From the NCBI RefSeq assembly GCF_009650435.1, contig NZ_VVIP01000047.1, positions 1 to 64,000 on the forward strand: DNA of 64,000 nucleotides, read 5' to 3'. A program made the translations under genes and the position numbers. Origin of the DNA: Foetidibacter luteolus. Lineage in GTDB: Bacteria; Bacteroidota; Bacteroidia; Chitinophagales; Chitinophagaceae. Below the pieces are notes generated by a model, which was not told the DNA's origin, did not search any database, and saw only the letters and a list, made by a program, of their open reading frames with translations. How positions within the stretch are numbered: the first letter of the stretch is position 1; each line of letters starts with the position of its first letter. Below, in pieces: positions 16,177 to 25,221 of this stretch.

Positions 16177-16995
16177 TTATGGTTTTTTGCCTATTACCTG
16201 TATGGCGTTACCTGTTTTTTTGCCGGCCACCAGCCTGTCTATGCGTATGAACAATTTGCTTAAAGGTAGTGTTAGCAATTGTATGGCCGAGCCACCTTTG
16301 CGGCTAAGATAACCTACTTCCCAACCCAGCCTTGAAAACCAGCCGTCGGAATTGGAGGCATGCACAATGGAAAAACCTTCTTTTTTAAACCTGTTTACCA
16401 GGCCATCAAGATCGTACACCTGTCCAACATGCTCGTCGTGCAACCAGTCCTGGTGTTCTTCAAACCATTTTTCAGGAAGTATAGTAAGTTGTTTGATGTT
16501 GGGGATTTTAACCATCAGGTAACCGCCGGGTTTCAGCTTATCCCAGCAGCCTTTAAAAGGCATTTCATTTTCGTAGATATGCTCAAACACATCTATGGCA
16601 AAAATGAAATCGTAAGTGCCATTGCCTTCCATGGTTTCAATCTTATCACGGTAAATGGTAACGTTGTTGTAATTGCCCTGTGCTTTGGTTTTCTCCAGTA
16701 TGTCGGCCCTTTCCTGCCATATTTCCAGTGAAGTTATCTGCGCTTCAGGTAACGCTTTTGAAAGCATGAATGAAAACTCGCCAAGGCCGGCGCCTACATC
16801 CAGTATTTTTTTGAAGCTTTTAAGGGGCAGCTTTTTAAAGAGTTTAATAACTACGAGGCTGCGGGCCCAGTTGCCAACGTTGGTGTACCCAAAAACACTG
16901 TAGAGGAATTTTGAAAGTGCCGGGTTTTTTTTCATTCTTTCGCTGGTAAGCATTTGCGAGGATCCGAAGTCGAGTTTTATGGTTGTGTCGCTCAT
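16177..16995 (-). CDS. SAM-dependent methyltransferase, class I
   Basis: This 272-residue protein has a Rossmann methyltransferase core: motif I ILDVGAGLGEFS, acidic end of strand 2 ITSLEIWQE, FIFAIDVFEHI, and the post-core LKPGGYLMVKIPN. It belongs to the Methyltransf_11/23-like group, which methylates small molecules or glycan precursors. It is the last gene of the minus-strand exopolysaccharide cluster (87 bp after the fucosyltransferase), so a methylated sugar or a glycan cap is a fair guess. Substrate is not determined. Confidence 0.85.
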   Translation of the reverse strand: MSDTTIKLDFGSSQMLTSERMKKNPALSKFLYSVFGYTNVGNWARSLVVIKLFKKLPLKSFKKILDVGAGLGEFSFMLSKALPEAQITSLEIWQERADILEKTKAQGNYNNVTIYRDKIETMEGNGTYDFIFAIDVFEHIYENEMPFKGCWDKLKPGGYLMVKIPNIKQLTILPEKWFEEHQDWLHDEHVGQVYDLDGLVNRFKKEGFSIVHASNSDGWFSRLGWEVGYLSRKGGSAIQLLTLPLSKLFIRIDRLVAGKKTGNAIQVIGKKP

Positions 16996-17082
16996 GTTGC
17001 TTTATGTTTTAGGAGTGTTTAAAGTGGTGGTTATTTTAACTGGTTGTTTTGGTTTTATGGTGCAGTAACAGGTTACAAAATA

Positions 17083-17928
17083 TTAAGATACAACGGCTGA
17101 AGCTGTTTCCGCTACTTCCGGGTAAACGTCTACCCAGGTGAATTTTTTTGTCATGATGCCTTTGGGGTGCTCACGGCCAATTTTGAAGGCCAGCCAGTTT
17201 TTGGGTGCGATAACGGTATTCTTTTTATCGCAGAGATAAGCTGCCCACCAGGCAAACGTACTGTTGGAAATGATGGCTACATCCGCATTTTTGATGATCT
17301 GGAAGTCTGTGATTTCGTTATTGGACGAAAAGATGAAATTGCTTCTTTCGCCAAATACGTTTTTTACATACTTGATATCGTCGCTTACAAAAAATACTTT
17401 ATAACTGTCAAGGTTAGGGATGGCGTTTAACTGGCGCTGAAAATATTCTATGGGTAAGGAGATATCGCGTTTGCCATAGTGCATATAGTCTGTACGGCGA
17501 ATGTGAACAGTTATGGTTTTATTGTTACGGAAGATTTCTCCAAATTCCTGGTCAAATTTGTCGGTATATTTTTTCTTGATTTTGAATTCGAATTTTTCCG
17601 GGTTGTTGTCTAAATACCAGTCAGACTGGTAATAACCGTCATATACTGTAAAATTCTTTGCCTTGAATTTTTTAGGGCCAAAGAAGTTGTGCACGTACAC
17701 AGGCTTAAACTTTACCAGCTTAAAAAATATTCTCGTGAAAATAGAATACAGTTTAGAGCCGATAGTTAAATCGTTGTAAAGCCCCAGCTCGAAATACCTG
17801 GTAAGGTAAGCGTGGTGGGGGTTGGGAAAGAAGAAAATCTTTCCCTTGTTATGCGCTTTCATAAAGCGCAGGAAACTGTATTGAAACAGTTGATTGCCAA
17901 GTCTGCCTTTGAAAAGTATGGCTACCAT
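17083..17928 (-). CDS. GT11 alpha-1,2-fucosyltransferase-like glycosyltransferase
   Basis: The 281-residue protein carries the hallmark GT11 motifs: GRLGNQLFQYSFLR at the N-terminus, VHIRRTDYMHYG in the middle (the HxRRxD GDP-fucose-binding motif), and FAWWAAYLCDKKNTVIAPKNW near the C-terminus (the SxFxWW-type motif). GT11 enzymes transfer fucose from GDP-fucose to galactose residues in surface polysaccharides. It lies in the exopolysaccharide cluster 49 bp after the flippase. The acceptor is unknown, and bacterial GT11 members vary in donor linkage. Confidence 0.92.
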   Translation of the reverse strand: MVAILFKGRLGNQLFQYSFLRFMKAHNKGKIFFFPNPHHAYLTRYFELGLYNDLTIGSKLYSIFTRIFFKLVKFKPVYVHNFFGPKKFKAKNFTVYDGYYQSDWYLDNNPEKFEFKIKKKYTDKFDQEFGEIFRNNKTITVHIRRTDYMHYGKRDISLPIEYFQRQLNAIPNLDSYKVFFVSDDIKYVKNVFGERSNFIFSSNNEITDFQIIKNADVAIISNSTFAWWAAYLCDKKNTVIAPKNWLAFKIGREHPKGIMTKKFTWVDVYPEVAETASAVVS

Positions 17929-17977
17929 GCGGTGGTTTTTAAAAGTTATTAATTATTCAGGGTTGTTTGTTACGTTT

Positions 17978-19333
17978 TTATGGGTTTGCGTGAAGTTTAG
18001 CTTTAGGTGCTTTAATGTACCTTTTGAAAAACTCCGGGTAAAAATTTACAGCATACAACAAAATATTGCGTTGGCTGATGTTCAATTCTTTCTTTAAGAT
18101 AACCTGGGCAATAATGAAGCCGTTGATGTTGCTGAAAAGCGTTGCATAAGCGGCGCCTATAATACCCCAGCGATGGATAAGAAAATAATTGAACGCTATG
18201 TTTACAAGGGCATTGAACAAAACCATGTAAAATGTTAGCCTGGTTTTTCCAATGGAATTAAGAATGGTTCCAAACTGCCTGCCGTAGGGAATCATCAGGC
18301 AGTATAAAAGGGTTACCCGCAGTAAAGGTACTGATTCTGCGTTTTTTTCGCCAGCGATTAATACCACTACAAAGTCAGCAAAAAAATACAGGAACAATAA
18401 CCCAGGTATAAGTATAGCCAAAAGGCTGCCAACCGATTTTTCGTACAGGTATTTGATGGCTGTTTTTCCTTCTGATTCTATACGTTTGGCACTCTGGGGA
18501 AACACAATGGTTGAAACCGCGTTAATGGGTATTTCTATCAGGTTGGTAATGCGCATGGCGATATTGAAAACCCCTGCTTTGGCAGGGCCAAGGTAGGCGC
18601 CCAGCATCATCTGGTCTATAGAACCTGAAATAATGGAACTGATAGAGGTACCGAACGAATATTTGCCGTAGTTAAAGAGCTTCTTTACCCACTCAGGATA
18701 AAGTTTGTAAGAAAGGTTCCTGAGGTAGGGCCGTGCCAGGAAGTACCCTAAAGCGGTGCTGATTACCGCGCTGAATATTTGAACATAGACCAGGTAAAGC
18801 AATTCTGTATGGAAATTGAATACACTGCAAAAAGCGATGTATGCAAAAAGGCTGCCCTGCCGGATGAAATTAGTTAGAAAAACACCTTTAAAGTTAAGGT
18901 GAGCCTGCTCTATGGCATTGAACTGGTTTAAAATTCCGGTAAGCAGGAAAACGATGTTATAGAGATAAAACATGTTGACCAACTTGGGGGAATGCCACAT
19001 ATTGGCCAGCGAAGGCACAAATAGAAAGTTGGCCATTATGAAGATGGCTGTGAGGCCCCAGCTTATGGTAAAAGAGGCACTGATAACTTTGGGTGCATCT
19101 TCTTTGCTGGTTTGCGCCAGGAATTTTACCAGTGCATTTTGTATGAGGCCGTTACGGGCAAGCTCCAGTATGTTAATGGCAGTCATGAACAAAACCCACA
19201 CGCCGTAGTCTTCTTTTGAAAGCAGCCTTACAAGTATCAGGAAGCTGCCGAAGCCAAACAATACTCCCGAAAAGTTTTGGAGCACGGTTAAAAACCCCGA
19301 CTTAATCCAGTATTGGTCTTTAAACCGTTTCAT
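17978..19333 (-). CDS. Polysaccharide flippase (Wzx/MATE-like)
   Basis: This 451-residue polytopic protein has about 12-14 hydrophobic segments and the start typical of O-antigen/teichoic-acid flippases (LQNFSGVLFGFGSFLILVRL, LSKEDYGVWVLFM). These proteins move undecaprenyl-linked repeat units across the inner membrane. Its start overlaps the preceding gene by 14 bp, indicating translational coupling. A separate Wzy-type polymerase was not identified in the cluster, so polymerisation may depend on a gene elsewhere or on an unrecognised gene here. Confidence 0.9.
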   Translation of the reverse strand: MKRFKDQYWIKSGFLTVLQNFSGVLFGFGSFLILVRLLSKEDYGVWVLFMTAINILELARNGLIQNALVKFLAQTSKEDAPKVISASFTISWGLTAIFIMANFLFVPSLANMWHSPKLVNMFYLYNIVFLLTGILNQFNAIEQAHLNFKGVFLTNFIRQGSLFAYIAFCSVFNFHTELLYLVYVQIFSAVISTALGYFLARPYLRNLSYKLYPEWVKKLFNYGKYSFGTSISSIISGSIDQMMLGAYLGPAKAGVFNIAMRITNLIEIPINAVSTIVFPQSAKRIESEGKTAIKYLYEKSVGSLLAILIPGLLFLYFFADFVVVLIAGEKNAESVPLLRVTLLYCLMIPYGRQFGTILNSIGKTRLTFYMVLFNALVNIAFNYFLIHRWGIIGAAYATLFSNINGFIIAQVILKKELNISQRNILLYAVNFYPEFFKRYIKAPKAKLHANP

Positions 19334-20342
19334 GCTGCTTTTTTTCTGTTTTTACACTGCTTTTTACAAAATGCTGGTCTAGGTATTCTTTTAACTCATC
19401 GTCCGTTTTTGCATGTAGTATTTTGGCGCCGGAAAGCTTCGGGAAGATAGTTTGAAAGCAACCGAACTGGTGCTCCGGCCCTTTTTTGGAAAGAATGAGG
19501 TTAATGCCGCCAAAATAACTGGCGAAGCTTGCAGTGCCGCCATGTATGGAGATAAAGTGATCCGCATTGGCGTACACCATCAACTGCAGGTGGTTAAAGT
19601 TATTGGCTTTGCCTTTGTTCTCTTTAAACAAGTCTTCCATCAGTATTACTTCGGGGTGTGTTTCCCGTATTTCATCATATTCGTTAAGGTCGTATATGTC
19701 GCTATTGTCGCCTGTAATCTGGTGCGGCCTCGGCCTGTTGTAGATGATGGTATAATCATGTTTCAGCTTATTAATCATATGATGCAGGATGGGCTTGCTG
19801 AAATAGCTGATCGGGGGGCCGTTCCATTCTTCGTTGTAGCGGTTGGCAATAATCAGGATGGGCTTATCATACACGTAAATATCATTTTTATAGGTAGCTT
19901 TTAAAGGCACCGGCTCCCATTTGCTGATATCGTAATCGTGGCTGTAAAGAATCCTGGGTGTTTCGTAGTTGTAATTGCCTTCACCCGTACGTACATCATA
20001 CACTTCTTCATGATTGGGAGAAAAGAAATACAGCTCTTTGGTAAATTTGGCGCCCTCGGTTTTTTGAAGGGTGCCGTTTTTGTAATGCCAGTACGCAAAA
20101 GGCAGCACATACATTATCTCCGGCGCAAACTCCCCACTGAAAGAGATGGTTTTATAGGGCTTTTTGGTTACATAATCTTTGATGAGATATTTTAATTGAA
20201 TTAACTCGCACATGTAGGTAATGCGGTAAAAATACTTAAGCTCAAATGGCAGTTTGCCATGCTTTAAGAGTGTAAAAAGCATTAAGGCTTTATTGGTAAG
20301 CCTGAATAATAATGATTCTTTGTTTTGGATGGTTGCCCGCAT
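19320..20342 (-). CDS. Protein of unknown function in polysaccharide cluster (possible glycosyltransferase)
   Basis: The 340-residue protein is soluble, with no signal peptide. A Rossmann-like second half (PILIIANRYNEEWNGP, YTIIYNRPRPHQI, VYANADHFISIHGGTASFASYFGGINLILSKKGPE) recalls the C-terminal nucleotide-binding half of GT-B enzymes, especially the HGG...S loop. I cannot assign it to a named GT family. Context supports a glycan role: it is between an acyltransferase (9-bp gap) and the flippase (14-bp overlap). A glycosyltransferase or pyruvyl/other transferase acting on the repeat unit is the best guess. Confidence 0.6.
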   Translation of the reverse strand: MRATIQNKESLLFRLTNKALMLFTLLKHGKLPFELKYFYRITYMCELIQLKYLIKDYVTKKPYKTISFSGEFAPEIMYVLPFAYWHYKNGTLQKTEGAKFTKELYFFSPNHEEVYDVRTGEGNYNYETPRILYSHDYDISKWEPVPLKATYKNDIYVYDKPILIIANRYNEEWNGPPISYFSKPILHHMINKLKHDYTIIYNRPRPHQITGDNSDIYDLNEYDEIRETHPEVILMEDLFKENKGKANNFNHLQLMVYANADHFISIHGGTASFASYFGGINLILSKKGPEHQFGCFQTIFPKLSGAKILHAKTDDELKEYLDQHFVKSSVKTEKKQHETV

Positions 20343-20351
20343 AATTGTGTT

Positions 20352-21455
20352 TTAAACGGTTAAGGCGTTTTGGGTTTTTTTCTGGGGTGTGTATAAAAAC
20401 CACAGCCCCCACTGATTAAATAATTTGTACAGTAAAATTGGTAAACCAATGGAAAATGCTGTAACCAGGTATAATGCGATATTGGGATATTGGCTTAACC
20501 CAATTTTAAAGAGTATAGCACGTGTTATGCCGTTAATAATAATGTGCATGGTGTAAATGTACAGCGAGTGTTTCCCTATTTTCCGTAGAAACACCAGAAG
20601 GTTAAACCTGTCCAGTACAAAAGATATGTTCAGTATCATTGCGATACCGCTGAATATAGATAGCAGGAGCAATGCGTTCTGCAGACTAAAGAAGTCTGTT
20701 TCCTGTTCGGGAACTTCGTAAACATTCATCACCAGCTTTAACGCTGCGAACAGTGCTATAAAAATAGCGGTTAATTTTAAGGAAGAAAATTTGTCAAAAT
20801 TTTCAGGTTTCAGCATCGTACGTGCAATTGCATCTCCCAATGCTATATAGAACAGGAATTTGCAAACGGTTTTTATACCGAAAACAAAGAAATCTGCCGG
20901 TAAGTAGTAAAACAATATATAGGTGGCTGTTCCCACCAGCAGCATGGCGGATTTACCCAGGCGGAAATAAAACTGGAGTAAGGCAAACAGTACCGCACCT
21001 GTAAACAGCACATACAGAAACCAAAACTGGTCAAGCTGGTGTGGCTGGTAGAAAAGATAAAGGTAATCCAGTGCTGTTCGGGGTGTATTCCCCACGCTGT
21101 AGCGGTTGGCTACCAATTGAAAAGTTATTTGCAAGGTTGCCCAAACCAGGTAGGGGTATAAAATGGTTGAAAATTTGTAACGGATAAAACCAGGGAGCCC
21201 TCTTTTTTCAAAACTCTTTCTTATATAAATGCCGGATATAACAAAGAACAATGGCATACGTGCATAATAGAACAGTTTGCAGAAATCGTACGGCCCCAGG
21301 TTAATATCGGCCTGCATATTTACAAGGCCATCAGTTACATGCTTAAACACAACAAGTATAATTGCAATGCCACGGGCATAGTCAATCCAGTTTCTCCTGG
21401 TGGCCTGCCTTGCCTGGCTCTGTGTAGATGTTATGTTTTGTAAAACTGGTTGCAT
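20352..21455 (-). CDS. Acyltransferase family 3 membrane protein (OafA/NodX type)
   Basis: This 367-residue polytopic protein begins RNWIDYARGIAIILVVFKHV, the acyltransferase-3 signature with the catalytic-type His in the first helix, and has ARMPLFFVISGIYIRKSFEKRG in the second motif. About ten transmembrane segments follow. Such proteins O-acylate (usually acetylate) sugars of exopolysaccharide or lipid-linked intermediates at the inner membrane. It lies 21 bp after the membrane GT2 and 9 bp before the next gene in the exopolysaccharide cluster. Confidence 0.92.
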   Translation of the reverse strand: MQPVLQNITSTQSQARQATRRNWIDYARGIAIILVVFKHVTDGLVNMQADINLGPYDFCKLFYYARMPLFFVISGIYIRKSFEKRGLPGFIRYKFSTILYPYLVWATLQITFQLVANRYSVGNTPRTALDYLYLFYQPHQLDQFWFLYVLFTGAVLFALLQFYFRLGKSAMLLVGTATYILFYYLPADFFVFGIKTVCKFLFYIALGDAIARTMLKPENFDKFSSLKLTAIFIALFAALKLVMNVYEVPEQETDFFSLQNALLLLSIFSGIAMILNISFVLDRFNLLVFLRKIGKHSLYIYTMHIIINGITRAILFKIGLSQYPNIALYLVTAFSIGLPILLYKLFNQWGLWFLYTPQKKTQNALTV

Positions 21456-21476
21456 GTACTTGTGTTGCTGTGCTTG

Positions 21477-22700
21477 TTATTTGGCAGTGTTACCCTGCAT
21501 AATATCGTCAATAAAAACAGCCTTGTAATTGTTGGTTTGTAAAAAAGATTTGTTTGCTTTTTTTATGTTCAGCAAAGCCCTTACCTGGCGGCTTACAAAC
21601 AGGGGTATTTGCATTACAGCTTTTACCGATTGCCGTACGCTGAGTAAACTGTTTTTAAATATTACGATATACAAAAAACTTAGCAGGTAGGCAGTTAGTA
21701 CCACAGTCCACGGAAGCAACATGGCAGGCAGTACAAAAAAGCTGGTTGCAAACAGGGCAAATGCTGCAAAGAACTGTATAAACAGCGGTGGCCTCATGTT
21801 GTTGTAACCAAAAAATGCGAGCCTGAAATTACCCGTGCCAATACCGCGAAGGAATATTTTCCATGCTTCGGAAAAGTAACGGAAATAAGCGTTTATCCAG
21901 CGGGTGCGTTGTTTTTGCATGCTGTTGCCGTCACTTACTTTTTCGTCGTACAGTTTTGCATCCGGGGCGTAACCTATCACATATTTTTTGGCTAGTTCGC
22001 ATTGAAGCTTTTTATCAAAGCCGCCAAAAAAGTTGGTATAGGATACTGATTTGTACATTTTTAAATCAATAACAGTGCCCCTGCCGGCAATGTGTGCGGA
22101 AAGGTGCAGGCGGGCAGGTGATAACCTGTCGATAAAATTGTAATACTGGTCGTTAATGGTATCCAGTCTTGCAAATGTTGTATCTATGTTTTTGGGTAAA
22201 ATATTGCTTTGAACGGCACGGTAGCCTTTGTTAAAGTAGCTGTTGATTACCGTGAAGAATTCAGGATGAACAAGGTTATCTGCATCAAAAATGGCAATGG
22301 CATCAAATTTTTGTTCATCAATGTTGCTTAAAGCAAGTTGTATGGATTTTATTTTAGAATGCAGCGCTGCTGGCGGATATAATATATGAATGCGCTCATC
22401 CTGGTAGGGCAGGTCAATAACCGGGCAGTCATCCGCTATTACAAAAAAATGCAAATTCCTGTATTGTTGCTTTAGCAGCGAATCAAGAATGGGTTCAAGG
22501 AAGTCAATATTTTGGTGCAGGGGAACAATAACCGCGAATGAATAATTTTTTTCCTGGGGTTTGTTCCACGCAGGTATTTTGGTTAAACGTACATTCAATA
22601 TATCCGCAATTACAAATATCACAACTATTACAAAGTAGCTCATCAGCCATATTTGCGATATATATAGCAGAACATTAATCGCTTTAAGTATAATTTCCAT
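21477..22700 (-). CDS. Membrane-anchored family 2 glycosyltransferase (processive type)
   Basis: A 407-residue GT2 enzyme with one N-terminal membrane helix, a GT-A domain and C-terminal membrane helices. Key motifs are SFAVIVPLHQN, FDADNLVHPEFF (the DxD), the acidic GGFDKKLQCELAKK region, and QKQRTRWINAYF, the Q(Q/R)xRW motif of cellulose-synthase-like/hyaluronan-type enzymes. This architecture often indicates a polymer-forming or lipid-linked glycosyltransferase. It could supply the chain-extending activity in a cluster without an obvious Wzy (inference). Confidence 0.9.
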   Translation of the reverse strand: MEIILKAINVLLYISQIWLMSYFVIVVIFVIADILNVRLTKIPAWNKPQEKNYSFAVIVPLHQNIDFLEPILDSLLKQQYRNLHFFVIADDCPVIDLPYQDERIHILYPPAALHSKIKSIQLALSNIDEQKFDAIAIFDADNLVHPEFFTVINSYFNKGYRAVQSNILPKNIDTTFARLDTINDQYYNFIDRLSPARLHLSAHIAGRGTVIDLKMYKSVSYTNFFGGFDKKLQCELAKKYVIGYAPDAKLYDEKVSDGNSMQKQRTRWINAYFRYFSEAWKIFLRGIGTGNFRLAFFGYNNMRPPLFIQFFAAFALFATSFFVLPAMLLPWTVVLTAYLLSFLYIVIFKNSLLSVRQSVKAVMQIPLFVSRQVRALLNIKKANKSFLQTNNYKAVFIDDIMQGNTAK

Positions 22701-22931
22701 ACAACTTTTTAGGAATGTTGTTAATAGCAGTAGCTGCCATGCGCTAGGGCGAACAACGGTTAACAGTGCGGTGTGTTAAGAAAGTACCGGTTAAAAAAGT
22801 TATAGGGTGCTTTTCTATGAATCAGCGGTTTTTACAGGTGCATATGTCCTGCATGTTGCTTATTCATAAACAGCATAATTTTTTTAACCAGGTCTGTTAA
22901 ACGGTTAGTGGTTGCCGGCAGATGCCCAAAG
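22701..22931. other. Intergenic part of the exopolysaccharide cluster, no gene seen
   Basis: This stretch separates the membrane GT2 from the small frame at 22932-23093. I see no repeat-family copy and no convincing promoter or sigma-54 -24/-12 site; a TGGGCAT...GGCA arrangement near 22910-22930 is only a weak match. Confidence 0.4.
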
Positions 22932-23093
22932 TTACAGTTTATTATTCAGGGCGGCAATGCCTTGCGTAGTTGTGGAAATGTTGGGGCCGCAGTAATGGGG
23001 CACCGTAATAAGCCGGTATGAGGGCTTACCCTTAAGAAGGATTTGTACCAGCATGTGTATACCGGCTGTGATGAAGTTTGCTTTTTGTTTCAT
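22932..23093 (-). CDS. Possible 53-residue small protein
   Basis: A short frame on the cluster's coding strand, starting at ATG 23091-23093 and stopping at 22932, would encode a 53-residue protein. It has a lysine-rich start (MKQKANFITAGIHMLVQILL), a moderately hydrophobic N-terminal segment and the C-terminus QGIAALNNKL. It lies 15 bp upstream-side of the GT2 gene that ends its own start at 24038, in the middle of the operon. No homologue is recognised, and it may be chance. Confidence 0.25.
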   Translation of the reverse strand: MKQKANFITAGIHMLVQILLKGKPSYRLITVPHYCGPNISTTTQGIAALNNKL

Positions 23094-23108
23094 AATAAAT
23101 GTTCAGGT

Positions 23109-24038
23109 TTATTGTGGAGAAACGGTTGATGTTTGAAAATTCCACGCTATTCCTTTGAAAAAGAATCGTAAATGTTCAAACTGCTTTTTGAATATGTATT
23201 TAACGGTCGTCTTAGGGATGGTTAAAAAGGTAAAGAATGCAAAAAACGTGATTAACTGGGTTTTCTTCGCATTCCGGCGCATGTAGTAAATACGGTTACG
23301 TGTATGATAGTACACTTTTAGTGCATTGTGCTTACCTATCGAAATGGATTCTTTATGGTAAATAGTAGCGTAACCCTGGTAAATAATCTTATAGCCTGCC
23401 CTGGTTATCCTTGTACTCCAGTCTATTTCTTCGTAGTATAGAAAAAAATTCTCTGCAAACATACCAACTTTTTCAATTACTTCCCGCTTTACCATCATGG
23501 CTGCGCCATGGGCGCAGGGCGTGGTTGACATAAAGTCAAACTGGCCTTTGTCCTGCTGTTTGTTGCCTACCGTAGCATTCTGGCAGGTATACATGTTCAT
23601 TTCTGTAAAGCCGGCGTACTGTATAACATCAGGATGATAAAAGAATTTTATTTTCGGGCTTACCACGCCAATGGATTGGTCAAGCTCAAAAGGCTCAATC
23701 AATTTGTGCAGCAGGTCGGGCGTTACTTCGGTATCGTTGTTTACGATAAATACAAAATCTCCTTTGGCGGCTTTGATGCCCAGGTTATTACCGCCGGTAA
23801 AACCAAGGTTAACCTCGCTCCTTAAAACTGTAACCTGCGGATAAGAAGCTTTTATTTGTGCGGTGCCATCTGTTTTAGAGGCATTGTCAACTACAATAAT
23901 TTCAAAATTCCGGTATTCCAGTTTTTTGGTTGATTCCAGGAATTCGCAGGTGGTGTCCGTTTGATTATAGTTAAGGGTGATGATAGAAACTAAGGGTTGC
24001 ATTTCGGGCTTTTGTTTTATGTTAGCTTGGGCTGGCAT
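23109..24038 (-). CDS. Family 2 glycosyltransferase (WbbL/rhamnosyltransferase-like)
   Basis: A 309-residue soluble GT-A enzyme. The nucleotide-sugar fold is clear: VSIITLNYNQTDTTCEFLES at the start, IIVVDNASKTDGT, NLGFTGGNNLGIKAAKGD, the DxD-like IVNNDTEVTPDLL, and the catalytic-base region FLYYEEIDWSTRITRAGYKI. This arrangement is typical of WbbL-like transferases that add rhamnose or other sugars to lipid-linked intermediates. It is 5 bp downstream of the initiating sugar transferase gene, so it likely adds the second sugar (inference). Confidence 0.92.
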   Translation of the reverse strand: MPAQANIKQKPEMQPLVSIITLNYNQTDTTCEFLESTKKLEYRNFEIIVVDNASKTDGTAQIKASYPQVTVLRSEVNLGFTGGNNLGIKAAKGDFVFIVNNDTEVTPDLLHKLIEPFELDQSIGVVSPKIKFFYHPDVIQYAGFTEMNMYTCQNATVGNKQQDKGQFDFMSTTPCAHGAAMMVKREVIEKVGMFAENFFLYYEEIDWSTRITRAGYKIIYQGYATIYHKESISIGKHNALKVYYHTRNRIYYMRRNAKKTQLITFFAFFTFLTIPKTTVKYIFKKQFEHLRFFFKGIAWNFQTSTVSPQ

Positions 24039-24043
24039 ATATG

Positions 24044-25195
24044 CTAAACATCAGATTTCTGCATCATGGCAAAAGGCGTCTTTACCATAATCCACAAATC
24101 AAAAATCAGGGAGTTGTTTTTGGCGTAAGTAATATCAAGTTCAATTCTTTCTTCGGTTGACATGTCTGATTCGCCGCGTTTCATTATCTGCCACAATCCT
24201 GTCATGCCGGCAGGCGCATCAAAACGGTTAGCCCAATGGTCACTGGTTAATGTGGCGGCTTCATACAAAGGTAATGGGCGGTTGCCAACCAACGACATAT
24301 GGCCCAATAAAACATTAATCAATTGTGGCAGCTCATCAAGGCTGGTATTGCGCAGAAAAGATCCTACACGTGTTATACGGGGATCGTCTTTTATCTTTAA
24401 AAAACTGGGCGCATTACTGTTTTCTGTACCGCTGCCGTATTGGTTTAGGTGAGAAAGATCTTTTAGCTTCTTGTCAGCGTTCACCACCATCGTCCTGAAC
24501 TTGTAAAACTTGAAGATCCTGTAATGTTTGCCAGCTCTTTTTGATATATAAAATATCGGGCCTTTCGATTCCAGTTTTACAGCGATGGCAATCAGTAACA
24601 ATACCGGGGACAAAATAAGGAGCAGCAATGACGAAACAACAATGTCAAAACTTCTGCGTATAATATAGCTTGTCTTTTTGCTAACCTGCGTCACATGCTT
24701 AGGAATGGTAACTTTCGTAGAGGCAAGCTGCTTATACCGCTGTAAAAACTTTACTTTAAATTCCAGCTCGGCAAAATCGTCCAGAGACGTTATTACATCG
24801 TCTACAACCTTAAATTTTTTGAATTGGTCGGCATTTTGTTTTATATCGCTGTTAACGTACAGGATGATGGGTATAGAAACATGCAGTTTCAGGTTGCGTA
24901 AAGCTGCTAACTGTTTTAAATAAAGGCCCTTGGTATCTTGCTTAATAAGTATCAGCCCTACTTCTTTTAAGGGTAAGGCCTGTATTTCTTCCCGCGTAAC
25001 TGTTGTACTGGCAAAAGGTAACTGGTAAACCTGGTAATCGTTGGTAAACAACAACCTGGCCTCTTCTTTATCAAAAGCGCCAAATAGTAAAACCAGCTTT
25101 CCGGAATCAGCCGCGCTGATTTCCGTAACAACAATCATCTTGTTTTTCAGATGATTGTCCGGCAGTGATGGAAAATCTTTCAGTAAAGACATCAT
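24044..25195 (-). CDS. Initiating sugar transferase (polyisoprenyl-phosphate sugar-1-phosphate transferase)
   Basis: The 383-residue protein has an N-terminal receiver-like/Rossmann region without membrane helices (about 1-150), one membrane helix (FDIVVSSLLLLILSPVLLLI) and the bacterial sugar transferase domain. Conserved signatures are present: YKFRTMVVNAD, RITRVGSFLRNTSLDELPQL and MSLVGNRPLP. It would transfer a sugar-1-phosphate to undecaprenyl phosphate to start the repeat unit. It is the first biosynthetic gene of the cluster, 26 bp after the stand-alone receiver gene, which links exopolysaccharide initiation to that signal protein. Confidence 0.92.
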   Translation of the reverse strand: MMSLLKDFPSLPDNHLKNKMIVVTEISAADSGKLVLLFGAFDKEEARLLFTNDYQVYQLPFASTTVTREEIQALPLKEVGLILIKQDTKGLYLKQLAALRNLKLHVSIPIILYVNSDIKQNADQFKKFKVVDDVITSLDDFAELEFKVKFLQRYKQLASTKVTIPKHVTQVSKKTSYIIRRSFDIVVSSLLLLILSPVLLLIAIAVKLESKGPIFYISKRAGKHYRIFKFYKFRTMVVNADKKLKDLSHLNQYGSGTENSNAPSFLKIKDDPRITRVGSFLRNTSLDELPQLINVLLGHMSLVGNRPLPLYEAATLTSDHWANRFDAPAGMTGLWQIMKRGESDMSTEERIELDITYAKNNSLIFDLWIMVKTPFAMMQKSDV

Positions 25196-25221
25196 AGGTC
25201 CTTTTTTTAAGGGTGGGTGTT

